A DNA stretch of 64,000 nt from Woronichinia naegeliana WA131 (GCA_025370055.1 CP073041.1:7286272-7350271), one strand, 5' to 3'. Shown: positions 47,633-57,193, counted from the stretch's first letter. Notes: generated by a model from the sequence alone, not told the origin. Program-made: numbers and translations.

Positions 47633-48029
47633 ATGAAATCACTTTATGAATCTGATTATGCACGCTGGGCAGAAGTCATGGCGCAGAGACTTCAGGAAAA
47701 ACGCTTTGCTGAGCTTGATCTTAATAATTTAGTAGAGGAGATTCAAGATTTGTCAAAACGGGAACGTGACAGTTTGCTGAGTAGTGTTCGTGTAATTCTA
47801 CATCATTTGCTTAAATGGGACTATCAACCGCAAAAGCGATCGCGCAGTTGGCAAATTACCATTGAAAGGGAAAGAGAAAATCTTGCATTGTATCTGGAAG
47901 ATAGTCCTAGTTTGAAGCGTTATTTGTGTCAAGAATGGGTTAAATAAGATGTATCGCACCGCCCGACTGGATGCCAATAGAGAAACAGGGTTGGAGTTGC
48001 CAGTAGAGTGTTCCTACTCAGTACAAGAA
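47633..48029 (+). pseudogene. DUF29-family protein, frameshifted and cut by IS1
   Basis: Starts MKSLYESDYARWAEVMAQRL, then LNNLVEEIQDLSKRERDSLL, HHLLKWDYQPQKRSRSW and SLKRYLCQEW. A stop at 47947 is followed in another frame by MYRTARLDANRETGLELPVE and YSVQE, where an IS1 element begins at 48030 and removes the last few residues. It sits 41 bp after the Uma2 gene. Confidence 0.82.
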
Positions 48030-48875
48030 GGTCGTGTTCTAAACCTGTGGAAAAGAGTAATAATAAATAAATGTAAATCTTAAAATTGGTGTGCCATGCT
48101 ATTCAAAGCAATTGTTTGCCCAAGTTGTCAAAGTACGGATATTGTGAAACACGCCCCTCTGGGGAGGGGAAAAAGCGTTACAGATGTCGTAATACAGAAT
48201 GTAAGCGTTGCACATTTATCTTAAACTATACTTATAAAGGTTATTTGCCAGAAGTAAAGGAAAAGATTGCCGAAATGGCAATGAATGGTAGTGGCATAAG
48301 GGATACAGCCCGTGTGCTGAGGATTAGTCCATCAACAGTGATTAGTGAACTAAAAAAAAAGAGTCTAGTTTAGTATTCGTCAACGAAAAAAAACTAGCAG
48401 AACTGGAACCCAGTCAGAGTATTGTAACGCTCTGCCAATGGAATGACGTGGAAGCAGAACTCGACGAAATGTGGGGTTTTGTGAAGAGCAAAAAAGAGCA
48501 AAGATGGTTATGGCACGCTATTGATCATAAGACAGGTGAGATATTAGCTTATGTTTTGTCTGGTCACAAAGATGAAGCATTTCTAAGGCTAAAAGAGTTG
48601 TTAGAACCTTTTGGTATTACTCAATATTATACAGATGGATGGGGGGCTTACGAACGACATATTGAGCCAGCATTGCATGAGGTGGGTAAGTATAATACTC
48701 AAAAAATCGAACGAAAGCACTTGACATTGAGAACTCGAATAAAGAGATTAGCGAGAAAAACGATTTGTTGCTCCAAATCTATTGTGATGCACGATATTGT
48801 CCTTGGATTATTTATCAATCGCTTTGAATTTGGATGTCTTATTTAGATGTGCTTCCACAGATTCAGAACACTACC
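48030..48875 (+). mobile_element. IS1-family element (846 bp)
   Basis: GGTCGTGTTCTAAACCTGTG at 48030 and CACAGATTCAGAACACTACC ending at 48875 are imperfect inverted repeats. It contains InsA/InsB-type frames. The flanks do not match (DUF29 gene on the left, ISAzo13-type transposase on the right), so an adjacent deletion followed the insertion. A partial copy is at 4581-6054. Confidence 0.85.
48096..48846 (+). pseudogene. IS1 transposase (InsA/InsB with A9 frameshift site)
   Basis: InsA begins at the ATG at 48096 (MLFKAIVCPSCQSTDIVKH) but a one-base indel near 48160 moves the zinc-finger half (RYRCRNTECKRCTF) to another frame. InsA then ends after ELKKKSLV. A run of nine A (48352-48360) is the normal -1 slippage site of IS1: in the -1 frame the protein continues ELKKKESSLVFVNEKKLAEL into InsB with VEAELDEMWGFVK, YYTDGWGAYERH and KIERKHLTLRTRIKRLARKT. 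The A9 site is expected; the upstream indel probably kills it. Confidence 0.82.
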
Positions 48876-49232
48876 TGATTGATTTTACAGAATCGTCAAA
48901 GCTAGATATACAATTGGCTTATTATCCGCCGTATCACAGCAAGTATAATCCGATAGAGCGTTGTTTTGGTTGGTTAGAAAAACATTGGAATGGGAGTTTA
49001 CTGGATACGGTTGAAACCGTGCTTAATTTTGCTAAAACGCTAACATTCAGGGGTCAAAATCCTGTAGTGAAACTGATAGAAAAAGTTTATGAGACAGGAG
49101 TGAAGCTGAGCAAGGCTGGGATGGAAAAGGTTGAAGCACGGATTAATCGCCTTCCTAGCCTCAAAAAATGGTTTGTGGAAATCTTTGCCAAACCGCTATA
49201 ATCATTGGATCATCTTTTTTCTGGTGTTCTCT
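48876..49232 (+). pseudogene. ISAzo13-family transposase, C-terminal remnant
   Basis: Reads IDFTESSKLDIQLAYYPPYH, NPIERCFGWLEKHWNGSL and [19 protein letters not shown], nearly identical to the C-terminus at 54327-54650. Its end CTGGTGTTCTCT (to 49232) is the terminal repeat of that element. The N-terminal two thirds were lost at the IS1 boundary. It is inserted in an ISAs1-type gene. Confidence 0.82.
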
Positions 49233-49514
49233 AGCCTGCCGAGTAATGCTCAAAAATTATCCCAATCTGTTCGTAGTCATTGGTTGATAGAAAACTCTTT
49301 ACATTGGGTTCTAGACTTGGCCTTCAATGAGGATGCTTGTCGCATTCGTAAGGATTTTGCTCCTGAGAATTTAGCCGTCTTACGCCATATCGCTCTTAAC
49401 TTGCTCACAAAGGAAAATACTCTGAAACTTGGTATCAAGAATAAACGGCTACGCGCTGGTTGGGACGAGAACTATCTCCTTAAGGTTTTACTCGGATAAG
49501 ATGCGTTTGCCCTG
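49233..49514 (+). pseudogene. ISAs1-family transposase, C-terminal remnant
   Basis: Reads [38 protein letters not shown] and [11 protein letters not shown], ending in [12 protein letters not shown]. The element end AGATGCGTTTGCCCTG follows directly and is where the miniature element MITE-2 inserted. The same end bounds the miniature element at 17980-18106. Confidence 0.82.
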
Positions 49515-49718
49515 CAGCAATTCTAAATTTGCGCTGTAGCAAGGGTTTCAGGTTTTAGTTCGCGTAATACGGGGGGAAATTCAACGGGATTAACAAGTTC
49601 ATTTTACGAGTCTTCAAGCTTTTAGGCACAATAGTACATCTAGGATTGCCCAAAAACCCCTTTAAAATGTTCTTTAAATCCCTAAAAGGCTTGCTGTCTC
49701 TAAAACTGAGAATTGCTG
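49515..49718 (-). repeat. Miniature element MITE-2 (204 bp, CAGCAATTC ends)
   Basis: CAGCAATTCTAAATTTGCG at 49515 and CTGAGAATTGCTG ending at 49718. The body matches the reverse complement of 45513-45717. The flanks GTTTGCCCTG (49505-49514 and 49719-49728) are a perfect 10-bp direct repeat. It is inserted at the outer end of the ISAs1 remnant. Non-coding. Confidence 0.85.
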
Positions 49719-49815
49719 GTTTGCCCTGTTTATCTTCTTTAAATTTGGCGATCGCCTTTAGAATCATTTACAATAAAAACTCAATAATCACCGAAAGCAT
49801 CAGTAGGAACAAGCT

Positions 49816-50652
49816 ATGTCTGCCATAACGGCCCAGGAACTGGAATTGCGAATGCCCGATGCCAGTAAACTTTTGAGCGATGAGCCAGAGATGGAAAGTT
49901 CCCTACACTATATACAACTGCTCTTGCTAGTAACTACTTTGGAATGGATCTGGCGAGATCGGGATGATTTTTTTATTGGTGCCAATCTAAGCATTTATTT
50001 CAGTCGTCAACAACTCAAGCATCGTGATTTTCGGGGACCCGACTTTTTCTTGGTCAAGGATACAACCAGAGAACCTCGTAATTCTTGGGTAGTCTGGGAA
50101 GAGGACGGGCGTTACCCTGACTTAATTATTGAATTGCTTTCTGACTCCACTGCCAAGGTAGATCGGACGACTAAGCTGGATCTCTACGCAGAAAGATTTC
50201 ATACCCCTGAATATTTTTACTTTTCACCAACCACGTTAGAATTTGCGGGTTTTAGGCTCAATTTTAATCAATATTATCCTATTGTCCCAAATGAGCATGG
50301 CTGGCTGTGGAGTGAGGCTCTAGGCTTTTTCCTTGGTATTCACAACGGTCAATTGCGTTACTTTTCCTTGGAGGGGACGTTGATTCCTACCCCTGATGAA
50401 GCGGCTAAGAATGAAATACTAAAAGCAAACCAGGCAATTGCAATTGCAAAACAAGAAACTCAGCGAGCCGAACATGAGGCTCAACGGGCAGAGCGGGAGG
50501 CTCAACGGGCAGAGCGGGAGGCTCAACGGGCAGAGCGGGAGGCTCAACGGGCAGAGCGGGAAGCTCAACGGGCAGAAGATGAAAAATCTAGGGCTGATCG
50601 CCTAGCGGCCAAGCTCCAAACTTTGGGGATAGACTCAGAGGAGGAGTCTTAA
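49816..50652 (+). CDS. Uma2-family (DUF820) PD-(D/E)XK-like protein
   Basis: 278 residues. The core has DFRGPDFFLVKD (acidic GPD), RYPDLIIELLSDSTAKVDRTTKLDLY (E-L-LS-ST, the usual Uma2 pattern) and FHTPEYFYFSPTTLEFAGFRL. The C-terminal helix holds about four and a half AQRAERE repeats. An ATG start follows AGGAACAAGCT. Intact. Function unknown; a nuclease fold is established for the family, activity here is not. Confidence 0.87.
   Translation: MSAITAQELELRMPDASKLLSDEPEMESSLHYIQLLLLVTTLEWIWRDRDDFFIGANLSIYFSRQQLKHRDFRGPDFFLVKDTTREPRNSWVVWEEDGRYPDLIIELLSDSTAKVDRTTKLDLYAERFHTPEYFYFSPTTLEFAGFRLNFNQYYPIVPNEHGWLWSEALGFFLGIHNGQLRYFSLEGTLIPTPDEAAKNEILKANQAIAIAKQETQRAEHEAQRAEREAQRAEREAQRAEREAQRAEREAQRAEDEKSRADRLAAKLQTLGIDSEEES
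50479..50575 (+). repeat. 21-bp tandem repeat inside the second Uma2 gene
   Basis: Units of GCTCAACGGGCAGAGCGGGA plus G, four nearly perfect and one partial. They encode AQRAERE heptads. The unit differs from the ERQKAEQ unit at 47411 in sequence but not in length or position in the gene. Confidence 0.85.
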
Positions 50653-51129
50653 CGTTTTTTAGAGAAACTTTAATGGGTTGACTTTAACTTTAGCAATCAC
50701 CTTTGAAAAAATTTATGAGAAAATCAATTTTGATCCCTTCATGTAACTGTCTGGAACGGGTATCGTCTGATCAAAGTTGGAAAAAGTTATGGTGTAAGGC
50801 TTTGAGAAAATAGAAAAATAATTTAAGACTAGACATCGGCCCGTTTTTATTATACTATTATTATTGTCATTATATCAAAGAAGAAGGAAACAGAAAACAA
50901 TGTCAATATTAAAGAAAAGCTCTATGGAAATCCTGAATGATGTTGGCTTGTGCCAAGAGAAAGAGGATGCCTTTTTCCTAAGTACAGGACAAAAGGCTTG
51001 AAAAGTATAAGAGAAAGGGGTTTCATGGAAGATGAACGTAATGTAAGAAAACCCATGAACCAATATAACGCATTGAAACAAGCCCTAAAACCCCATTTGG
51101 GATGGCATGGTGCCAGACTCTCCTTCCTA

Positions 51130-52354
51130 GTGGTCTGTCAATTTTCTATTTGTGGATAAAGACGCTTGAGACGGATACGAGCCTCAGCCGTCGTGAATTG
51201 CCAATCTACCGACTTTTGGGAATGATTGCGCTGAGTGTACCAAGCCGTTGTTTCTTGCTCTAAAGTTTCCCGATCTGGAATTCGACGAGCTAGGCATTGC
51301 CGAGTCATTGCGGACAGCTCGTTTTCAGCAATATTAAGCCAACTGCCATGTTTTGGGGTATGGTGAATTTCCAACCGTTCGACTAGACGACGAGCCGTGG
51401 AAGGCTCAAATGCTTCATATAGTGAGGCAAGTTTGTGAGTATTTAGCTGATCACATACTAAAATGACTTTGTCGTTATCAGCATAGTCGTTATCGAGTAA
51501 ATTCTTAATTTCTGTTGCCCAGTCAACCGATGTTCTACGTTCACTGACAACTGTCTTTCGCCACCCAGACAAGGGTTCTGTAAACATAAAGATATTGGCT
51601 GTTCCATTGCGTTCATATTCGTAATCATGCGCCTCTGGCTGTCCAGGTTTGGCTGGTAGAGGAAGGCGGGTTTCTTTGACCAATTGTATAGGTTGCTCAT
51701 CCATGCAAATCACTGGACAATTGGGGTCATAGGGTCGGTGATAAATTTCTAGAACATCTTCCATGTTAGACACAAATTCGGCACTCTTTTCTGGTGGAAT
51801 CACGTACATCTGTCGCAGATGAGGTTTTAGTTCATTTTTTTTAACACTTGACGCACGGTTTCGTGACTAATTGCTGGCACAATTTCTAACTCGACCGCCT
51901 TGTCGGCTAGTAACCTCAATGTCCAACGGGCTTGACCAGCAGGCGGTTCTCCACAACGTAAGGCGATTAGTTTTGCTTCTACCTCTCCATCAATAATCGG
52001 TTAACGAGGCGGCGTTTTGCGGGGCTTGCGGCTTAATGCTGACTCCACACCTTCATTGACCAATCGCTCCCTGAGATTGGCGACTGTGTTACGGTGACAA
52101 CTAAAGGCGGCGGCAGCTTCCTCATCCGTCCATCCTTGTCCATTCACATCAATGTTTAACAGAATATTGGCGTGCTTAATTTTGTAAGCCGCTCCTTTGC
52201 CGATGGATACCAAATCTTTTAGGGTCTGACGTTCTTCTTGACTTAATCGGACAATATAGGTCTTGAGCATGGTTACTTATTACGATATCTGTTGAGGTAA
52301 TGAATAGCCTCTCCATTTTCCCTCAAATTCACAATCTTTAGCTTGACAGACCAC
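51130..52354 (-). mobile_element. IS630-family element (1225 bp)
   Basis: GTGGTCTGTCAA at 51130 and TTGACAGACCAC ending at 52354 are perfect inverted repeats bordered by TA (51128-51129 and 52355-52356), the IS630 target duplication. Confidence 0.9.
51138..52270 (-). pseudogene. IS630-family transposase, nonsense and A8 frameshift
   Basis: The N-terminal frame (MLKTYIVRLSQEERQTLKDL) meets an in-frame TAA at 52001-52003 after RKPRKTPPR and would continue PIIDGEVEAKLIALRCGEPP. At a run of eight A (51835-51842) the frame moves by -1 into MYVIPPEKSAEF with VICMDEQPIQL (D), VCDQLNTHKLASLYE (D) and NIAENELSAMTRQC (E). The A8 slip could be programmed, as in other IS630 elements, but the TAA makes this copy inactive. 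Confidence 0.82.
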
Positions 52355-53379
52355 TAGCCTTGTTCTTACTCGCCCTCCTCAAAGTGAAAACGGTTAACCT
52401 TAAAGAATTGGCCCTGGGTTTTGAAGGTCGGGCATTGGTGGATTCTCATTACAAACGCTTACAACGCTTTTTCTCAGGATTTGAGCTGGATTACCATCAC
52501 ATTGCCCGTATTGTAGTCAGTTGGCTGGATATCCCTCAACCTTGGGTATTAAGTATTGACCGCACAACCTGGGAGTTTGGCAGTCATGGTTATAATATCC
52601 TCACTGTCGGCATTGTCCATGAAGGAGTAGCCATTCCCATCTTGTGGTGGATGCTTAGCAAGAAAAAGGGCAATTCTAACAGTGATGAACGAATGCGTTT
52701 TATCGAGGAGATGCTCAAGATTTTTCCCACCGCCCTGATTCGTTGTTTATGTGGCGACCGTGAGTTTATTGGTCAGGCTTGGCTTCGCTATCTTCTGCTC
52801 GAACCGCTACTGGCTTTCTGTCTGAGAATTCGGGCTACGGACAAGATTGAGCACAATGGCAAGCTTTTGGCCGCCAAAGTCATTTTTGCCCATCTTGCAA
52901 AAGAGTGAATCTCAACGTCTTCAAGGGAGTTGTCGGGTTTGGGGATATCCTGTTTCTGTAGAGGCTCTTCGCTTGCCTGATAATTCTCTACTCATCGTCA
53001 TTGGACATCCCGATTCCCAAGGTCTTATTCACGATTATGCCCTGCGTTGGGGCATTGAAACCCTTTTTGGCATCTTTAAGACTCGTGGCTTTTGCTTGGA
53101 ATCTACTCACTTTACTGACCCCAAGCGTCTTCGTAAGCTTTTGGCTTTACTGACTTTAGCTTTGGCTTGGTCTCTCAAAACTGGTCTAGCAATTCATCAT
53201 CTTCATCCCATTCCCCTCAAGAAACATGGTCGCCTAGCGCAGAGTCTTTTTCGTCTTGGTTTTGACCATCTTCGTCATCTTGTTCTTAATCCTTCTCTAC
53301 CCAATTTTTCTCTTTTTCTCGACTCCCTACATTTTTTGTCCTGTACTTAGGCCTTTTTCAAGAAAAACTGTCCTCATTG

Positions 53380-53415
53380 GGCACTGGTATCGTCTAGCTA
53401 GACGATACCAGTGCC
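53380..53415. repeat. Perfect 36-bp palindrome made of two IS ends
   Basis: GGCACTGGTATCGTCTAG followed by its exact reverse complement CTAGACGATACCAGTGCC. Each arm equals the outer 18 bases of the right end of the IS1/IS1595-like element. It ends 28 bp before the ABC-2 permease start and has no T tract, so it is not a standard terminator. Confidence 0.9.
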
Positions 53416-53443
53416 ACTACCTACCAAGCGCTATTAAATCTTC

Positions 53444-54271
53444 ATGGTATCTAAGTCAACAATTGTTATTGAAGCGGGTCGAACTGAAAGCCAGTATTGG
53501 CAAGATCTCTGGAAGTATAGAGAGCTTTTTTATTTTCTTGCCTGGCGTGACATACTGGTTCGCTATAAACAAACGGCGATCGGTATTGCTTGGGCCTTAA
53601 TTCGTCCCTTTTTAACGATGGTTATCTTTACCATTGTTTTTGGCCGTTTGGCTAAACTGCCATCTGAAGGAGTTCCCTATCCTATTCTTGTTTTCGCTGG
53701 AATGTTGCCTTGGCAGTTTTTTTCCAATTCATTATCGGAATGTAGTAACAGTCTGATCGCGAACTCAAATCTGATCTCTAAAATTTATTTTCCGCGTTTA
53801 ATTGTTCCAACCAGTGCAGTGGTGGTTAGTTTTGTTGACTTTATGATATCTGGTATTATCTTATTGGGTCTTATGGCTTGGTATAATTTTGTTCCATCAT
53901 GGCGTATCGTAACCTTGCCACTGTTTATTGGTATTGCCTTTGCTGCTTCAATGGGGTCTGGTCTCTGGTTGGCTTCATTAAATGTCAAATATCGAGACTT
54001 TCGTTATATTGTTCCATTCATTGTCCAATTCGGATTGTATGTCTCTCCTGTAGGATTTAGTAGCAATATTGTTCCAGAAAAATGGCGATTACTTTATTCC
54101 CTTAATCCAATGGTAGGAGTAATTGATGGTTTCCGTTGGGCGATTCTAGGAGGTGACTATAATATATACTTACCTGGTTTTCTGTTGTCCTTAACGTTAG
54201 TCGTAATTTCTTTATTAAGTGGAATCTGGTATTTCCGTAGAATGGAACGTACTTTTGCTGATGTTATCTAG
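53444..54271 (+). CDS. ABC-2 polysaccharide export permease (Wzm/TagG/RfbA type)
   Basis: 275 residues with six predicted membrane segments. The N-terminal amphipathic part YRELFYFLAWRDILVRYKQT and IGIAWALIRPFLTMVIFTIVFG are hallmarks of the ABC-2 O-antigen/teichoic-acid exporters; PVGFSSNIVPEKWRLLYSLNPMVGVIDGFRWA closes the protein. It should pair with the ATPase at 60734, now about 6.5 kb away because of IS insertion. The IS end palindrome lies directly upstream, so the native promoter may be lost. Confidence 0.92.
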   Translation: MVSKSTIVIEAGRTESQYWQDLWKYRELFYFLAWRDILVRYKQTAIGIAWALIRPFLTMVIFTIVFGRLAKLPSEGVPYPILVFAGMLPWQFFSNSLSECSNSLIANSNLISKIYFPRLIVPTSAVVVSFVDFMISGIILLGLMAWYNFVPSWRIVTLPLFIGIAFAASMGSGLWLASLNVKYRDFRYIVPFIVQFGLYVSPVGFSSNIVPEKWRLLYSLNPMVGVIDGFRWAILGGDYNIYLPGFLLSLTLVVISLLSGIWYFRRMERTFADVI

Positions 54272-54295
54272 GGAGATTCTAGAAGCATTCACTTT

Positions 54296-55613
54296 AGAGA
54301 ACACCAGAAAAAAGATGATCCAATGATTATAGCGGTTTGGCAAAGATTTCCACAAACCATTTTTTGAGGCTAGGAAGGCGATTAATCCGTGCTTCAACCT
54401 TTTCCATCCCAGCCTTGCTCAGCTTCACTCCTGTCTCATAAACTTTTTCTATCAGTTTCACTACAGGATTTTGACCCCTGAATGTTAGCGTTTTAGCAAA
54501 ATTAAGCACGGTTTCAACCGTATCCAGTAAACTCCCATTCCAATGTTTTTCTAACCAACCAAAACAACGCTCTATCGGATTATACTTGCTGTGATACGGC
54601 GGATAATAAGCCAATTGTATATCTAGCTTTGACGATTCTGTAAAATCAATCATACGCCGCATGAATTGACTACGACGCGAATGATTTTCAGGTCCATTAT
54701 CCTGATTTATCACCAATTTCTCAATATGACTAAAGCGATGCTTTACACTTTCCCACCAACTTTCTAATATGTCACCAATGCAATCTGCTGTTAATTTGGA
54801 CGACACAAAAAATAAAGATAATTCATTCTGTTCAGGTAGAAAAATTCCGTAAGGAATTAGAGTAACTTCTGCTCCAAAGTCATGGTAAGAATGCCTCTGT
54901 TTTTACCCGCGTTTTTCCACCCCTGTCAAATTCTCCCACTTTGACCCCTACCTTGCCATCTAGCGATATACGCAATGTCTTTGGGTCTTCATCTGCTTCC
55001 CTGTTGATTTTTTCGATTTGTTCAAAAATAGCTTCCGTTTCTGCTATCTTTTTTTTCGGTTTGCTTTTTAATACTCTTTTTAAGCTATACCCCAAATCAT
55101 TCAATTTTCTTCTGATTGTTTCCGATGATGGTAGTTCTTCCTCTTGATAACCTGATTGTACAATCAGTTGCCTACGCACCTCTTCACTTGTTATTCTCGT
55201 ATATAATCGCGTACTTTTAAAACTTCGGTCTGTTTGACTTTTCGGCTCCACTATCGACTTTATATCTTCTAAGATATTCGGTAATTTTGTTTCTATTTTT
55301 TTGCGCCCACTACGGCTGCGACCATCTATGAATGCTTGACCACTCGTTAATTCTTCTGTTCCTTTGCGGATTGTTCGTCTATTCCACCCTAATTCGCGTT
55401 CTGCGAAGGTTTGTCCCCCTATTCCCAAACCTTGTACAACCTGTGCCATGAATTGTCTCCTGTCGCTACCTTTTAGTTTTTTGGCTGTTTCGATGTACAG
55501 CGATTTTAGGTCTTCACTGATTTCCGTTACTGATTTTTTCAGCATACAATTTACCTTTTTGTTAAAACTGTCTTTTGCTATTCTATCGGATCATTTATTT
55601 TATGGCTATCTCT
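54296..55613 (-). mobile_element. ISAzo13-family element (about 1.3 kb)
   Basis: AGAGAACACCAG at 54296 and a looser partner GGCTATCTCT ending at 55613 (shared GGATCAT inner block) mark the ends. The left end equals the one at 49232. Borders are accurate to a few bases; I could not confirm the target duplication. Confidence 0.75.
54327..55545 (-). pseudogene. ISAzo13-family transposase, frameshifted
   Basis: The N-terminal 221 residues (from 55545, with GQTFAERELGWNRRTIRKGT and LRISLDGKVGVKVGEFDRGG) end at 54880 because of one extra T. The correct frame continues HDFGAEVTLIPYGIFLPEQ into LVINQDNGPENHSRRSQFM and YNPIERCFGWLEKHW. All three acidic positions are present across the two frames. The C-terminus is nearly identical to 48876-49232. 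Confidence 0.85.
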
Positions 55614-55883
55614 TAACTGAAAAATATAGTGGTAAAGCCACACGTACATACCTGTGTGGAAAAAATGTATTGGTAATTATAATTGCTATTATTCCAGTTT
55701 GACAAAAAAGCATAAGCATTATCCACACTGGGATATTACAGTTTTCCTAGAAGAGACAATTAAGCAGATAGTTGAATCTTGGCAACAGCGATTAAATACA
55801 GGAGATAATTAATAATGTATTAAAGCGATGTATATAGCAAACCTAGCTATGAACCATTACCTCCTCAACAAACACTACCAACT
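55614..55883 (+). other. Short gap with a possible gene tail
   Basis: Between the ISAzo13 element and the split Uma2 gene. Plus-strand 55707-55811 reads KKHKHYPHWDITVFLEETIK then QIVESWQQRLNTGDN and a stop, which looks like the C-terminal end of a protein cut by the IS. I do not recognise it. Nothing else is visible. Confidence 0.35.
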
Positions 55884-55902
55884 ATGTATGATTTACCTAG
55901 TA

Positions 55903-57193
55903 GGCTTGGGCGGGAATAGAGCGACCGTTTATCATTGCTTTAATGCCTTGCCTTGATAAGTCCATTTGAAGGGTTTAGCCATAGTGCGATTAAAGTAATC
56001 AATGAAGTCAAGGATGCGAGTTTTGAGCTGTTCTCTGCTCATGAAATTGCCTCGTCTGAGTAACTTACTCATCAGCATACTGAACCACATCTCAATTTGA
56101 TTGAGCCAAGAGCAATGCTTGGGGGTGAAGTGGAAGACAATTTTATGACTGGGCTCTCGCAAAAATTCAGAACGGCTTTGCATTGATTGGAGAATGCCTG
56201 ATTTTCCTTTGATGCCCAAAGTCGGTCTCAAGTCCTTCGACTTGCGCCACCCAAGCCTACTAGTGATTCTGATTGATGGGTGTTCAAGCAATCCATCAGC
56301 AGGTGCCACTTGACAGTCTTTGGGTCACTGGCAACCAACTGTTGAACATGATTGAGATAGTCTATCTCAGTGCGCGTGTCTCCCACACTGGCTTGGGCAA
56401 TCTGACCTGAAACCACATTAAAACTGGCAATTAACGTCTGGGTGCCGTGACGAATATACTCAAATTCTCGCCTTTCTGGTTTGCCAGGTCGCATTGGTTG
56501 GGCAGGAGCCTTTCGTTCCAAGGCTTGAATGCCGGTCATCTCATCAATGGAAATTGTCTGTTCTCCCTGTTCTGCTCGCTCCATTGCACTCAGGTAGGTC
56601 TGACAAATGTCACTAACTTTCTCATCAAACTCAGGGTCGGGGGGAGGATTTAACCAATATTGCGATTGGTGTGGTTTCAAGTCGGCTTCCGCCAGCAATC
56701 GTCCCACATGGCGAGGGGAGATGCTCTCAACAATGCCTTGTTTGAGCATTTCATCCGCCAGTTCCCGCGCTGTCCAATGACTGAGCGGTCGGTCATAATC
56801 CGCCGGTGGCTCACAAGCTATCGCAAATAACTGAAGAATCTGCTCTAAGCTAAAGGTCATGGGACCTCCCGGTCGAGGTGCATCCGTTAATCGCTCCACC
56901 ACCGACAGGGGCTTGCCACTCAGCTCTAGCCAACGATTGCGCCATAGTCGGGCCATATCTCGACTGATGTTAAGGGCGCGACCAATCTCTCGATGATTCT
57001 GTCCAGCATCGGCTTGTAGAATAATCTTGGCTCTGAGGACAATTTGCTGGGAAGTACTGTGCCGATTGACCAAATGTTGCAGTTGCTCTCGCTCCAGTTC
57101 GCTTAGGTGCAGTGGCGTTGGTGCTAATCTAGGCATTGTCCTATCCTCTGTTTTAAGTTCTCCCTAAATGGTAGCTCTATTCACACCCAAGCC
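55903..57193 (-). mobile_element. IS630-family element (1291 bp) in the Uma2 gene
   Basis: GGCTTGGGCGGGAATAGAG at 55903 and CTCTATTCACACCCAAGCC ending at 57193 are inverted repeats with two mismatches. TA flanks both ends (55901-55902 and 57194-57195). Confidence 0.9.
55932..57136 (-). pseudogene. IS630-family transposase, frameshifted
   Basis: The N-terminal 300 residues from 57136 (MPRLAPTPLHLSELEREQLQ, TISIDEMTGIQAL with [16 protein letters not shown] with D) leave frame near 56250. The C-terminal frame has [39 protein letters not shown] (E) and ends [11 protein letters not shown]. One indel separates two otherwise complete halves. Of the same subgroup as the fragment at 6055-6357. Confidence 0.85.

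Larger units (their letters stand above)
50978..53350 (+). mobile_element. IS4-family element interrupted by an IS630-family element
   Basis: CTAAGTACAGGACAAAA at 50978 and TTTTGTCCTGTACTTAG ending at 53350 are perfect inverted repeats. A 9-bp duplication GCCTTTTTC flanks it. Subtracting the IS630 element (51130-52354 plus one TA) leaves about 1.15 kb with one transposase gene. Confidence 0.88.
51025..53350 (+). pseudogene. IS4-family transposase, split and frameshifted
   Basis: N-terminal codons at 51025-51129 (MNQYNALKQALKPHLGWHG then ARLSFL) join exactly to 52357 (ALFLLALLKVKTVNLKELAL) when the IS630 element is removed. The core has LSIDRTTWEFG (D), CLCGDREFIGQAW (D) and YALRWGIETLFGIFKTRG (Y-R-E-K). 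A one-base shift near 52895 moves the last third to another frame. The stop codon lies in the right terminal repeat. Confidence 0.85.
50753..53415 (+). mobile_element. IS1/IS1595-like element copy D, disrupted by nested insertions
   Basis: The left end GGAACGGGTATCGTC at 50753 and the first codons (MSILKKSSMEILNDVGL) match copies A-C. At 50978 an IS4-family element is inserted with a 9-bp duplication GCCTTTTTC (50969-50977, 53351-53359). Beyond it only 20 bases of the gene (AAGAAAAACTGTCCTCATTG) remain before a 36-bp palindrome built of two inverted copies of the element end. No 8-bp duplication matches across the copy, so the right side was rearranged. Confidence 0.85.

Noticed and set aside
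47411-50575. 21-bp repeats as a CRISPR array
   Set aside because: Units are contiguous, without spacers, and encode in-frame heptads.
53380-53415. Palindrome as a rho-independent terminator
   Set aside because: No T tract follows and both arms are IS end sequence, so an IS rearrangement explains it better.
56250-56275. ACCCAAGCCTACTAG in the IS630 transposase gene matching its own ends plus target
   Set aside because: The match is about 15 bases and lies where the gene is frameshifted. It may be chance or a small conversion, and I cannot distinguish these.
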